NCBI RefSeq assembly: GCF_036206005.1
Contig: NZ_CP108143.1
Coordinates: forward strand, 6,725,501-6,789,500
Length of the DNA stretch: 64,000 nt
Source: Streptomyces sp. NBC_00178
Lineage (GTDB): Bacteria; Actinomycetota; Actinomycetes; Streptomycetales; Streptomycetaceae
Direction of reading: 5' to 3'
The position numbers were made by a program, and so were the translations under genes. Of this stretch, positions 1 through 8,375 are shown piece by piece (the stretch's first letter is position 1; every line of letters begins with the position of its first letter). The notes under the pieces were generated by a model. That model was given only the letters and a program-made list of their open reading frames with translations, ran no database searches and was not told the DNA's origin.

Positions 1-550
1 AGTCCTCGGCCACACCGGGGGCCGGCTTGGCGAGGAGCAGGTAGGTGACCGGACCGACGAGTACGGGCCGGGCGGTCAGGCCCAGAGCGACGGCCTCCGT
101 GAGCTCGGCGACCTGCCTGCCCGAGTCGGCGGTGAAGACCGTGCCGGGGCCGAGCTCCGGCACCAGATAGTGGTAGTTGGTGTCGAACCACTTGGTCATC
201 TCGAGCGGCGCGACGTCCTGGGTGCCGCGGGCCATCGCGAAGTACCCGTCCAGCGGATCGGCGGCCACCGCCTCGCGGTGGCGGTCGGGGATCGCCCCGA
301 CCATGACGCTCGTGTCGAGCACGTGGTCGTAGAGGGAGAAGTCACCGGTCGGGACCTCGTCGATGCCGGCCCCGGCGAGCTGCAGCCAGTTGGTGCGCCG
401 GAGCGTGGCCGCGGTGGCGCGCAGGGCGTCCGCGGTGACGGCGCCCTTCCAGTAGCCCTCGGTCGCCTTCTTCAGTTCCCGGTTCCGGCCCTGCCGGGGG
501 TAGCCGTGCACGGTGGACCGCGCCGCCGAGGCTGTGGACTGGTTGGTCAC
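1..550 (-). CDS. metE: Cobalamin-independent methionine synthase, N-terminal part (runs off the window)
   Basis: About 183 N-terminal residues of 5-methyltetrahydropteroyltriglutamate-homocysteine methyltransferase, which makes methionine in the cytosol without B12. The N-terminus shows the family hallmark GYPRQGRNRELKKATEGYWK, followed by the segment where MetE binds folate and homocysteine. The GTG start at 550 sits just after a good GAAGGAG ribosome site, and the first residues MTNQSTASAA lead straight into the conserved region. The gene is read leftward out of the window, so the catalytic zinc-site half is not visible. A long cobalamin riboswitch lies upstream (about 725-915), which is the usual way actinomycetes turn off MetE when B12 supports MetH. 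No oddity is seen in the visible part. Confidence 0.95.
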   Translation of the reverse strand, partial: MTNQSTASAARSTVHGYPRQGRNRELKKATEGYWKGAVTADALRATAATLRRTNWLQLAGAGIDEVPTGDFSLYDHVLDTSVMVGAIPDRHREAVAADPLDGYFAMARGTQDVAPLEMTKWFDTNYHYLVPELGPGTVFTADSGRQVAELTEAVALGLTARPVLVGPVTYLLLAKPAPGVAED

Positions 551-724
551 GGAGATCTCCTTCGCGAGATGAATCCCTGAGATCCCGGAGACGGGACGAG
601 AGCGCGAAGTGGTGACGCACCGGACGGGACGATCGCGCGCATCGGGCGCGGAGCCGCCTGGTGTGTACGCCGACCCGCCCACGAGGTCACCGGGATGTCC
701 GCGCGCGGTCGGGCCGTGCGCGGG

Positions 725-915
725 CAGTGGCAGGTCTTCGGACTCGCGGGCACGCCCTCGTGACATGAGGACACCTAGTGGCCGTCGCTTCCCAGGCCCG
801 TTCACGGACCCAGTGCGTATGACGGCGGTCGTTCCCGCTCACCGCTGCGGGGCAGTCCCGGATTCCCACCGGGTTCCCTCTTACGACGCTCCCGCCTGGC
901 GGACGGGGCGAACCA
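725..915 (-). promoter_or_regulatory. Cobalamin riboswitch upstream of metE
   Basis: On the minus strand the region carries the conserved cobalamin-riboswitch elements in order: GGGAACCCGGTGGGAATCCG near 880-860, CTGCCCCGC, a B12-box-like GCCACTAG near 782-775, and the 3' element CCGAAGACCTGCCACTG ending near 725. It ends about 175 bases before the metE GTG. In this RNA family, adenosylcobalamin binding lowers expression. The stretch between riboswitch and gene (551-724) holds no gene and presumably contains the expression platform. Confidence 0.9.
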
Positions 916-1065
916 GCTGCACCCTCCACCCTACGGGCCCGCCGGGGCGGGCCGCGCATCCTTCCCGCCATTCGGACGGGGCGGGGCGCGGTGGGCGCGG
1001 ACGCCTCGGCGGCCCCGCGCGCACCACGCCCCCGGACTCCCGCGCGGGCCGTGGAGCCTGCGGCG

Positions 1066-2955
1066 CTACCGGTCCTTCGCCAGCGCGACGAGTTCGGCGA
1101 ACAGGCCTCCCGCGTGCACGAGTTCGTCGTACGTCCCCTGCTCCGTCACGCGTCCCCGGCTCATGACCAGGACGCGGTCGGCCAGGCGGGTGTTCTCCAG
1201 CTGGTGCGTGACGACGACGGTCATGCGCTCGGGGGCGATGCGTTTGATCTCCAGGAAGATCTGGTGCTCCCCGCGCGCGTCCATCTGCGAGGTCGGCTCG
1301 TCGAGGATGAGCAGCGGGGTCCGCCGGTAGAGAGCCCGCGCGCACACCAGACGCTGCCACTGACCGCCGGACAGTTCGGCCCCTCCCCACAGTTCCTTGG
1401 CCAGCAGGGTGTCGAGCCCCTGCGGCAGCTTCTCCAGCGCGTCCCGCATGCCGACGGCGTCGACGGCTTCCCACACGGGGCCGTCGTCATACGTCCTGGG
1501 CTGGCCGAGGGTGATGTTCTCGCGGGCACGCAGCGGCCAGCAGGCGAAGTTCTGGGGGACGAGGGCGGTGCGCTTCCACACGGAGTCCGGGTCGGCCCCG
1601 GCGAGATCGGTGCCGTCCCACAGGACCCGGCCCCTGTCGGCGAGGAGGATGCCGGTGACGAGTTTGGCCAGGGTCGACTTGCCGGACCCGTTCTCGCCGA
1701 CGACGGCCACGATCTCGCCGCGGCGCAGCGTGAGCGAGACACCGGCGACGGCGGGTTCGCTCTTCCCGGGGTAGCGGTAGACCACCTCGTCGAGGCGGAT
1801 CTCGTCCACCCGGCCGGGGACGGTCGCGGCGCCTCGCCGGGGAGCGCGCTCGGCGGCCAGGTCGAGGAAGGCGCGCATGTCCGCGAGGTACAACGAGGTG
1901 TGGAACATGGCGGCGCCGTGGATCACGAACTGCGACAGCGCGGCGAGCGCCGTCTGTACGGCGACGACCGCGGTGGCGGCGACCGGCAGGGCCACCCGCC
2001 CGGTGACGGCCAGCCAGGCGAGGACGGCCCAGGCGCAGAGGAGGAACACGCCCCCCGTCGCCCCGGCCGCGAGGGCGATCCGCAGCGCCCGCGGGGCGGC
2101 GGTGAGTGTGCGGTGGTCGATCCGCTCGGACAGGGCGCGGTACCAGTGGACCAGGTACCCGGTCATGCCGTTGGCTCGGACCTCGTCGCCGTACCGGGAG
2201 TAGGTGGCCCACCAGCGCATCATGGACCGGACGTTGCGGTCCCCGACGTTCGTGTAGTGGGTCTCGTAGTCGACCCGCGCGATCAGCACGGCGCCCACGC
2301 CGGCCGGGAGCACGGCGAGCAGGAGCAGCGGAAGCATCATCCAGTGCAGCACCGTGATGACACCGGTCGCCGCGATCATGCGGACGACGGCCGCCATGAA
2401 CCGCTGGGCGTCCTGCACCATCATGCGGGTCCGGGTGACGCCGACCTCGGCGGCCTCCTGGCGGTCCGCGAAACCGTCCTCGCCGTACGCGGAGGTCTCC
2501 ACCCGGCACACCGCGGAGACGAGCGCGATGTCCGCCTCGGTCGTCAGCAGCGGGGTGATCCGGGCGTCCGCGTACGAGGAGAGGGCGCCGCACACGCGAC
2601 CCGTCCCGGCGGCGGCCGCCACGACGAGCAGGACGGGCACCGAGGCGTGCAGGCGTTCGGACACCGGCCCCGGACCGAGGAGGTGCGTCATGGCGCGCGC
2701 GGTACAGGCGAGGACGACCGCGGCCGCCGCGCCGGTGAGGACCTGGCAGACGACGAGCAGCGTGGCGGCGGCCCTGTCGACCGCCCACGCCCTGCGCGCG
2801 GTGTGCGCGAGGACGGCGGGGAGCCGCCCGCACATGGCCCCGAAACCTGCTTCCGCCAGCGGATTCCTCCCGTGGCGGCCCTCGAAGGTGATGGTGGCGG
2901 GCGGCGGTGGGGGAGGAGTCCCCGCGTCCGCGGCCGGAGTGTCGGTCACAGTCAC
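1066..2955 (-). CDS. ABC exporter half-transporter (permease fused to ATPase)
   Basis: About 629 residues. An N-terminal proline-rich cytoplasmic stretch is followed by a transmembrane domain of roughly six hydrophobic helices, then a C-terminal nucleotide-binding domain. Walker A reads GENGSGKST, the ABC signature LSGGQWQRL and Walker B LLILDEPTS, followed by a switch histidine in VVVTHQ. All catalytic residues are present, so an active exporter that probably homodimerises is likely. The substrate cannot be told from sequence; relatives occur near peptide or natural-product genes. The start is GTG 2955, nine bases after GAGGAG; a second in-frame GTG lies at 2949. The reading frame stays open upstream through a non-coding, repeat-rich stretch, which should not be included. 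Confidence 0.9.
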   Translation of the reverse strand: MTVTDTPAADAGTPPPPPPATITFEGRHGRNPLAEAGFGAMCGRLPAVLAHTARRAWAVDRAAATLLVVCQVLTGAAAAVVLACTARAMTHLLGPGPVSERLHASVPVLLVVAAAAGTGRVCGALSSYADARITPLLTTEADIALVSAVCRVETSAYGEDGFADRQEAAEVGVTRTRMMVQDAQRFMAAVVRMIAATGVITVLHWMMLPLLLLAVLPAGVGAVLIARVDYETHYTNVGDRNVRSMMRWWATYSRYGDEVRANGMTGYLVHWYRALSERIDHRTLTAAPRALRIALAAGATGGVFLLCAWAVLAWLAVTGRVALPVAATAVVAVQTALAALSQFVIHGAAMFHTSLYLADMRAFLDLAAERAPRRGAATVPGRVDEIRLDEVVYRYPGKSEPAVAGVSLTLRRGEIVAVVGENGSGKSTLAKLVTGILLADRGRVLWDGTDLAGADPDSVWKRTALVPQNFACWPLRARENITLGQPRTYDDGPVWEAVDAVGMRDALEKLPQGLDTLLAKELWGGAELSGGQWQRLVCARALYRRTPLLILDEPTSQMDARGEHQIFLEIKRIAPERMTVVVTHQLENTRLADRVLVMSRGRVTEQGTYDELVHAGGLFAELVALAKDR

Positions 2956-3025
2956 CGTGCGTCTCTCCTCGAGTGGGTGCCGCACCCCAACGGCTCGGCA
3001 GTGCACGGCATAACGACGCCCCGCG

Positions 3026-3047
3026 GGAATCGAACGCACTCGATTCC
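3026..3047. promoter_or_regulatory. Inverted repeat, candidate operator of the ABC exporter
   Basis: GGAATCGA, six bases (ACGCAC), then TCGATTCC: perfect 8-bp arms centred about 82 bases upstream of the exporter GTG start. Position and symmetry suit a dimeric repressor. The cognate regulator is not obvious in the neighbourhood. Confidence 0.45.
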
Positions 3048-3150
3048 GGACGGGCTGGAACCGTTGGGCCGCAAGGTTCCTGGTACGCGGCCGCCCACCC
3101 GGGACGGCCCCTGGGCGCCGCCGGATTGGCTGAAACGCCGGTCTCCGAAA

Positions 3151-3184
3151 CCCCTGGGACGTACGGGTTTTCCGAGACGGACGG
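3151..3184 (-). terminator. Candidate hairpin downstream of the GNAT/pirin pair
   Basis: GTCTCCGAAACCC and GGGTTTTCCGAGAC form an imperfect stem around a short loop. It lies 3' of the leftward GNAT and pirin genes, where a factor-independent terminator would be expected. There is no clear U tract, as is common in Streptomyces. Confidence 0.4.
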
Positions 3185-3208
3185 GGCGCGTGAGTCCTCC
3201 GTCGACAG

Positions 3209-3272
3209 TGCGGTGCAGTGCGGTGCGATGCGGTGCAGTGCAGTGAGGTGCGGTGCGGTGCGAGCCGCGCCC
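3209..3272. repeat. Imperfect GTGCR pentamer array
   Basis: About twelve consecutive pentamers of the form GTGCG/GTGCA, with a few substitutions (GATGC, GTGAG), run through this stretch. It is non-coding. Simple-sequence arrays of this length are uncommon in Streptomyces and are prone to slippage. Confidence 0.75.
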
Positions 3273-3370
3273 GGCCGGAGATCCCCGCGGCACCTGCAGG
3301 CTCCGCCCCCGCCCTCGCCCCTGGCCCGGTCCCCGCTCCGCGCCGCGCGGGGGACCGAGTGCGCCGGCCG

Positions 3371-3712
3371 TCAGCGGGCCAGTGCGGTCTCCAGCCACCG
3401 CAGGACCTCGGGTGTGACGGGGTCGGTGATGTCCGCGAACTCCTCGTGCTTCTTGAGGAACTTCGCCACGTAGGGGCAGACCGGCACGATGCGCCTGCCC
3501 GAGCTCCGTACGTCCTCCAGCGCCTCCCGCACGAGGACGGACGCGAGTCCCCGGCCGGCGAAGGCGTCGTCGATCTCGGTGTGGAAGAACACGCGCTGTC
3601 CGTCACGGTCGCGGTAGGCGGTGAGACCGGCGCGGACGCCGTCGACGCCGATCTCGTAGCGGTGCCGTTCGTCGACGCGCCGGACGGCCGGGGCGATGGC
3701 GGGCTCGTTCAT
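3371..3712 (-). CDS. Small GNAT-type N-acetyltransferase (YjdJ/COG2388-like)
   Basis: 113 residues, the usual size of the minimal GNAT family. It shows the short core: a strand segment VFFHTEIDDAFAGRGLASVLV with the acetyl-CoA binding turn GRGLAS, then REALEDVRSSGRRIVPVCPYVAKFLKKHEEF. In this family the CPYV-x-F motif follows the second strand. The ATG start at 3712 overlaps the pirin stop by four bases (ATGA), so the two are translationally coupled. The natural acceptor of these stand-alone mini-GNATs is generally unknown. Confidence 0.88.
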   Translation of the reverse strand: MNEPAIAPAVRRVDERHRYEIGVDGVRAGLTAYRDRDGQRVFFHTEIDDAFAGRGLASVLVREALEDVRSSGRRIVPVCPYVAKFLKKHEEFADITDPVTPEVLRWLETALAR

Positions 3713-4698
3713 CGGGTGCCTTTCGAGCGGGTCGGGTTGCCACGCGGCGCGATGGTGGCGTTGGGGAGCGCGGGGGCGGGGATGCGGGCCCCGGGATAGC
3801 CGTCGACACGGCCGAACCGGTCGGAGGCGGCCTCCCAGTCGAGGCGCGCCTCGACGATGTCCTGGTGGCTGCGGCCGACGAAGTTCCACCACATGACGAT
3901 CTCCTCCCCGAACGGGGTGCCGCCCAGGAGCACGGCCCTGGCGACGGTGTCCGTCTCGTTGGCGAGGGTCACCGTGCAGGCTCCCGGGGCCAGGTATCCG
4001 AGTTCGGCGGGGCGCAGCACGGTGCCCGCGAACCGGACGTCCCCCCGGTCCACCAGCAGGCCGTGCTCGAAGGCGGGGTCCACGGCCAGGGTGGTGGTCG
4101 CGCGGGGCTGCAGGACGATCTCCGCGCCGAGCAGCGGGGTGAAGGCGGGCACGGGCGAGGTGACCCCGGCGAGGGAGCCGAGGAACACCCGGACCGAGGC
4201 CCCGTCGAGGTGGACGGGGCGCGGGGTGTGGCTGCGGAAGTCCCGGCCGGTGTGCCGGTGCTCGTCGGGAAGGGCGACCCAGAGCTGCACGCCGTGCAGG
4301 GAGGTGGTGTCCGGGGTGGAGACCTCGGTGTGGCTGATTCCGTGGCCGCCGGTCATGAGGTTCAGTTCGCCGGGGCGCACGAGGGCGTGGCTGCCCAGGC
4401 TGTCGCGGTGCTCGATCTCCCCGCTGAACAGCCAGCTCACCGTCTGCAGGCCGATGTGAGGGTGGGGGGCCACGTCCATCCCGCCCGTCACGGCGACGTC
4501 GTCGGGGCCGAAGTGGTCGACGAAGCACCAGGCGCCGATGAGTGTGCGCGCCCGCTGGGGCAGGGTGCGGCGCACCGTCATCGCCCGAGGGCCGCCCAGG
4601 GGGACGTCGCGGGCCGGGAGGACCTCGACGCGGGCCGGCTCCCCGCCGCACCGGGGGTCCGCCCCCGGTACGGCGCGATCCGTGTGGGCGCCGCTCAT
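3709..4698 (-). CDS. Pirin family protein (copy 1)
   Basis: 329 residues with the two-cupin architecture of bacterial pirins. The N-terminal cupin has the metal-site segment APHPHIGLQTVSWLFSGE and then HRDSLG and TGGHGISHTE, giving the usual three His and one Glu for Fe(II). The C-terminal end carries the signature EEIVMWWNFVGRSHQDI. Pirins are cytosolic redox-linked proteins; some act as quercetinases and a Streptomyces pirin modulates central metabolism. The gene is coupled to the GNAT gene and diverges from an AhpD-like gene across 124 bases, a typical oxidative-stress grouping. A second pirin lies at 31009-31974. Confidence 0.93.
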   Translation of the reverse strand: MSGAHTDRAVPGADPRCGGEPARVEVLPARDVPLGGPRAMTVRRTLPQRARTLIGAWCFVDHFGPDDVAVTGGMDVAPHPHIGLQTVSWLFSGEIEHRDSLGSHALVRPGELNLMTGGHGISHTEVSTPDTTSLHGVQLWVALPDEHRHTGRDFRSHTPRPVHLDGASVRVFLGSLAGVTSPVPAFTPLLGAEIVLQPRATTTLAVDPAFEHGLLVDRGDVRFAGTVLRPAELGYLAPGACTVTLANETDTVARAVLLGGTPFGEEIVMWWNFVGRSHQDIVEARLDWEAASDRFGRVDGYPGARIPAPALPNATIAPRGNPTRSKGTR

Positions 4699-4723
4699 CG
4701 GGGGACCCCCTGTGAGCCGAGGG

Positions 4724-4755
4724 TGATTACATGTTCAACAATCATGCTCGATCAT
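4724..4755. promoter_or_regulatory. AT-rich divergent promoter with inverted and direct repeats (pirin/AhpD)
   Basis: TGATT (4724-4728) and AATCA (4740-4744) form an inverted repeat, overlapped by two direct ATCAT units at 4741 and 4751. This is the most AT-rich point between the divergent pirin and AhpD-like genes and fits a shared promoter with an operator, possibly for a MarR-type redox regulator. That last point is inference. Confidence 0.4.
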
Positions 4756-4822
4756 AAGCCGTGGCCCACGCGGGCGCGCGGCCGGTGCGAGGGACGGACC
4801 ACGTCCCGGTGAGGAGTCCCTA

Positions 4823-5311
4823 GTGAACGGCACGGAGGCGGCCCGCGCGGCCGGGCGGGTCTACATCGACAAGCAGAGTCCCAAGGCCTACCACGCCCTG
4901 TCCGCGACGGCCGAGGCCGTGCGCACCGTCGCCGCCGAGGCAGGACTGGACCGCGTGCTGGTCGAACTGGTCAATCTCCGGGTGTCGCAGATCAACGGCT
5001 GCGCCTTCTGCCTGGACGTCCACACGAGGGCCGCTCTGCGCGTGGGAGAGACGACACAGCGCCTCGGGGTCCTCGCCGCATGGCGCGACACCGAGGTCTT
5101 CGACGCGCGGGAGCGGGCCGCCCTCGGCCTGGCGGAGGCGACCACCGCGCCGGCCGACGCCGCCTTGCAGGAGGACGCCTACGCGTCCGCGCGGGCGACG
5201 CTCTCGGACGAGGAGATATCGGCCGTGATCTGGGTCGCCCTCACCATGAACGCCTTCAACCGCGTCTCGATCATGAGCAAGCACCCCGTGCGCGCCGCCC
5301 CGAGGCACTGA
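4823..5311 (+). CDS. Carboxymuconolactone decarboxylase / AhpD-like protein
   Basis: 162 residues. The motif NGCAFCLDVHTRAALRVGE contains the CxxC pair and the following His of the AhpD core domain, the redox centre of alkylhydroperoxidase-like proteins. The GTG start at 4823 follows GAGGAG at the right spacing. It is probably a cytosolic peroxide-reducing or thiol-exchange enzyme; in mycothiol-using actinomycetes the reductant is not established for such single-gene members. It diverges from a pirin gene, which supports an oxidative-stress role. Confidence 0.9.
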   Translation: MNGTEAARAAGRVYIDKQSPKAYHALSATAEAVRTVAAEAGLDRVLVELVNLRVSQINGCAFCLDVHTRAALRVGETTQRLGVLAAWRDTEVFDARERAALGLAEATTAPADAALQEDAYASARATLSDEEISAVIWVALTMNAFNRVSIMSKHPVRAAPRH

Positions 5312-5364
5312 GCCCCGCGGGCCGTCGGTGGAGCGGGGCCGCCCCGGGCGGCGCGCGGAACGGT

Positions 5365-5416
5365 GTCCCCTGGCCCTTCCCCCGGCATCCGTCCCCTGAC
5401 CCTTCCCCCGGCATCC
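5365..5416. repeat. 26-bp tandem direct repeat upstream of crtE
   Basis: Two abutting 26-bp copies, 5365-5390 and 5391-5416, differ at one base (G or A at the ninth position). They begin GTCCCCTG and end CCCGGCATCC. They lie about 117 bases before the crtE start, in the only gap that can hold the promoter of the crtEIB operon. A role as an activator site is inferred from position only. Confidence 0.75.
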
Positions 5417-5532
5417 GGGTGAACTCCGAGCCGATCCTGCCGTCCGCAGGGCAGGCATAGGCCTGACCGGGATCCCCGCGGCCGGAAGTGCCGGTGGACG
5501 CGAATGCGGGCACCGGGCGAAAGGGGCTCTCC

Positions 5533-6846
5533 ATGCTCGGTCCACGGGCGACGCCGGCCGGCACCGCCGCAGGCACCGGCTCCGGCGGCCCCCCGTACAC
5601 GGCCGGTGAGGCGACCCGGGCCGTAGGCACCGTCCTGGCCGACCATCTGGCCGCCAGGCTCCGGGAGGCCGGGCAGCTGGACGCGGTCTTCGCGGAGGAG
5701 GTCGCGGCCCGGGTCGCCGGGTTCGTCCTGGACGGCGGCAAGCGTCTGCGGACGGCGTTCGTCTGGTGCGGATGGCTGGCCGCCGGGGGAACCGGCGACC
5801 CGGCGACTCCGCTGCGCGTCGCGGCGGCTCTGGAACTGCTCCAGGGCTGCGCCCTCATGCACGACGACGTCATGGACGGATCGCCCGTACGCAGGGGTGC
5901 ACCGGCCGTGCACGAGGACTTCGCCCGTGTCCACCGCGCGGCCGGCATGGGCGGTCGCGCCGCCGACTTCTCGGCCACCGCCGCCGTGCTGGCCGGGGAC
6001 CTGGCCCTGGTGTGGGCCGACGACCTGCTCACCGGGACGGCGCTCGGCACCCCTCACGGCGGGGTGCTGCACCAGGAGTGGCAGGCGATGCGCGGTGAGA
6101 TGGTCGCCGGGCAGTACCTCGACATGAGGGCGCAGGCGACCGGGTCGTGCGACCCGGGCCAGGCCCTGAACATCGCCACGCTGAAGAGCGCGCTCTACAC
6201 CGTCGAGCGGCCGCTCGCCCTCGGCGCGTCCCTGGCGGGCGCCCGCCCCCGCACCATGGGTGCCCTCCGGTCCGCCGGACGCTGCGCGGGGGTCGCCTTC
6301 CAGCTCCGCGACGACCTGCTGGGCGCCTTCGGGGACCCGGCCGTGACGGGAAAGCCCGCGGACGAGGACCTGCGGGGGCGCAAGCCCACCTATCTGCTCG
6401 CCGTCGGCCTGCGCCGGGCCGCGGAGTCGGGGGACGCGGAGTCACTGGACGCGCTCGGGCCGGAGGGCACGGCTTCCGGCCCGGACAGGGCCGACAGGAT
6501 GCGCGCGGCCCTCGAACGCACGGGTGCGCGGGCGGAGGTGGAGGACGAGATCGCGGAGCTGGCTGCCGCCGGCCTGCGGCACTTCGCGGACAGCGGCGCG
6601 GACGAGCCCGCCCGGCGCGAATTCGCCGCGCTGGTGACCGGCGCCCTGGGGACCGAGCCCGCCCGTACGGGCGGCGACCGCGGAGACGGCGGTGACGGCC
6701 GAGGGGCCCGGGAGCGCCGCGAGGCCGGAGGGCGCGCTGGGATCGACGACGCCCGCGAGTTCTCCGGCATCCCCGAGACCAAGGAGACACGTGAGGTCCG
6801 TCAGATCCGCGAGATCGCCGAGATCCGCGACGAGGAGGACGCATGA
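5533..6846 (+). CDS. crtE: Geranylgeranyl diphosphate synthase (polyprenyl synthetase)
   Basis: 437 residues. It supplies the C20 precursor of carotenoids from IPP and allylic diphosphates. The first aspartate-rich motif is DDVMD (residues 111-115), with GGKRLR near 68-73. The second region reads QLRDDLLGAF, followed by GKPADEDLRGRKPT. ATG 5533 is chosen because AAAGGGG precedes it at good spacing; an in-frame GTG lies at 5488. The protein is longer than usual because of a C-terminal tail of about 60 charged residues that ends in a repetitive Arg/Ile/Glu stretch (REIAEIRDEEDA). The stop overlaps the crtI ATG (ATGA). It opens a four-gene, fully overlapping operon. Confidence 0.93.
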   Translation: MLGPRATPAGTAAGTGSGGPPYTAGEATRAVGTVLADHLAARLREAGQLDAVFAEEVAARVAGFVLDGGKRLRTAFVWCGWLAAGGTGDPATPLRVAAALELLQGCALMHDDVMDGSPVRRGAPAVHEDFARVHRAAGMGGRAADFSATAAVLAGDLALVWADDLLTGTALGTPHGGVLHQEWQAMRGEMVAGQYLDMRAQATGSCDPGQALNIATLKSALYTVERPLALGASLAGARPRTMGALRSAGRCAGVAFQLRDDLLGAFGDPAVTGKPADEDLRGRKPTYLLAVGLRRAAESGDAESLDALGPEGTASGPDRADRMRAALERTGARAEVEDEIAELAAAGLRHFADSGADEPARREFAALVTGALGTEPARTGGDRGDGGDGRGARERREAGGRAGIDDAREFSGIPETKETREVRQIREIAEIRDEEDA

Positions 6847-8375
6847 GGGCCCTGCCCGGTCCCACGGACCACGTGGTCGTCGTCGGTGCAGGCCTGTCCG
6901 GACTCGCCGCCGCACTGCACCTCCTCGGCGCGGGACGCCGGGTGACCGTCGTCGAACGTGACGCCGGACCGGGCGGCCGCGCCGGACGGCTCGAACTCGG
7001 GGGCTACCGCGTGGACACCGGGCCGACGGTGCTGACCATGCCGCACCTCGCCGACGAGGCCTTCGCCGCCGTCGGGGACAGCCTCCACCGGAGGGTCGAG
7101 CTCATCGCGCTGCATCCCGCCTACCGGGCCCGCTTCGCCGACGGCAGCCAGATGGACGTCCACACCGACGGCGAAGCCATGGAGTCCGAGGTACGGCGGT
7201 TCGCCGGCCCCGCGGAGGCTGCCGGATACCGACGTCTGCGCGCCTGGCTGGAGCGCCTCTACCGCGTCCAGATGCGCCGCTTCATCGACACCAACTTCGA
7301 CTCGCCGCTCCAGCTCCTGCATCCCGACCTGGCGCGGCTCGCCGCCCTGGGCGGTTTCGGCAGACTGGATCCGCAGATCGGCCGCTTCCTCTCGGACCCC
7401 CGCCTTCGCCGGGTGTTCTCCTTCCAGTCGCTGTACGCGGGAGTGGCCCCCGCCCGCGCCCTTGCCGCGTACGCCGTCATCGCCTACATGGACACCGTCG
7501 CGGGCGTCTGGTTCCCGAAGGGCGGCATGCACGCCCTTCCCCGGGCGATGGCCGACGCGGCCGCCGACGCCGGCGCGACCTTCCACTGGTCCGCCGAGGT
7601 CACCCGGCTCGAGCGCGCGGCGGGCCGGGTGAAGGCCGTCCACCTGGCCTCGGGCAAACGCATCACCTGCGACGCGGTGGTCCTGACGCCGGACCTGCCC
7701 GTCGTCCACCGCCTCCTCGGCCGGACACCGCGGCGCCCCATGCGGCTGCGGCACTCGCCGTCGGCGGTGGTCCTGCACGCCGGCACCGACCGCACCTGGC
7801 CGGAACTGGCCCACCACACCATCTCGTTCGGGGCCGCCTGGGAGAACACCTTCGACGAACTGACCCGCACCGGACGGCTCATGAGCGACCCGTCCCTCCT
7901 CATCACCCGGCCGACCACGCACGACCCGTCCCTCGCCCCGGAGGGAAGACACCTCCACTACGTCCTCGCCCCCTGCCCCAACACCACGACCGGCCCGTCG
8001 GCCGGCACCTGGCGCGGACTGGGACCGCGCTACCGCGACAGCCTCCTGGCCGAACTGGAGCGCCGGGGGCTCGACGGCTTCGAGGCGTCCATGGACCGGG
8101 AACTCCTGGTGACCCCCGTGGACTGGACGGCCCAGGGCCACGCGGCGGGCACACCGTTCTCCCTGGCCCACACCTTCGCCCAGACCGGACCCTTCCGGCC
8201 CCGCAACCTCGTGCGCGGTGACGAGAACGTCGTGCTCGCCGGATGCGGGACGACCCCCGGGGTCGGCGTGCCCACCGTCCTCGTCAGCGGCAAGCTCGCG
8301 GCTGCCCGCGTCACGGGCCTCCGCGGTGGAACCGTGACGCGCCGTCGACCCGTCACAGAAGGGCAGCGCCGATGA
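6843..8375 (+). CDS. crtI: Phytoene desaturase
   Basis: 510 residues, normal for bacterial CrtI. The N-terminal FAD-binding Rossmann fold reads VVVGAGLSGLAAALHLL, followed by ERDAGPGGRAGR. The C-terminal CrtI signature is present around NVVLAGCGTTPGVGVPTVL. It converts phytoene to lycopene by four desaturations at the membrane. Start and stop both overlap neighbours by four bases (crtE upstream, crtB downstream), implying tight coupling. Confidence 0.96.
   Translation: MRALPGPTDHVVVVGAGLSGLAAALHLLGAGRRVTVVERDAGPGGRAGRLELGGYRVDTGPTVLTMPHLADEAFAAVGDSLHRRVELIALHPAYRARFADGSQMDVHTDGEAMESEVRRFAGPAEAAGYRRLRAWLERLYRVQMRRFIDTNFDSPLQLLHPDLARLAALGGFGRLDPQIGRFLSDPRLRRVFSFQSLYAGVAPARALAAYAVIAYMDTVAGVWFPKGGMHALPRAMADAAADAGATFHWSAEVTRLERAAGRVKAVHLASGKRITCDAVVLTPDLPVVHRLLGRTPRRPMRLRHSPSAVVLHAGTDRTWPELAHHTISFGAAWENTFDELTRTGRLMSDPSLLITRPTTHDPSLAPEGRHLHYVLAPCPNTTTGPSAGTWRGLGPRYRDSLLAELERRGLDGFEASMDRELLVTPVDWTAQGHAAGTPFSLAHTFAQTGPFRPRNLVRGDENVVLAGCGTTPGVGVPTVLVSGKLAAARVTGLRGGTVTRRRPVTEGQRR

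Larger units (their letters stand above)
2956..3370. other. Gene-free, repeat-rich gap upstream of the ABC exporter
   Basis: These 415 bases contain no convincing gene. They hold a perfect inverted repeat (3026-3047), a second shorter one (3057-3080), a hairpin (about 3151-3184) and an imperfect pentamer array (3209-3272), each described separately. The promoter of the ABC exporter and the terminator of the GNAT/pirin transcript must both lie here. Confidence 0.6.

Noticed and set aside
3057..3080. Second inverted repeat GGAACC-N12-GGTTCC near the ABC exporter
   Set aside because: Six-base arms are expected by chance at this density; weaker than the neighbouring 8-bp dyad.
991..3246. Long open frame of about 750 codons on the plus strand
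   Set aside because: It is antisense to the ABC exporter, whose ATPase motifs are complete; GC-rich coding sequence commonly leaves open antisense frames.
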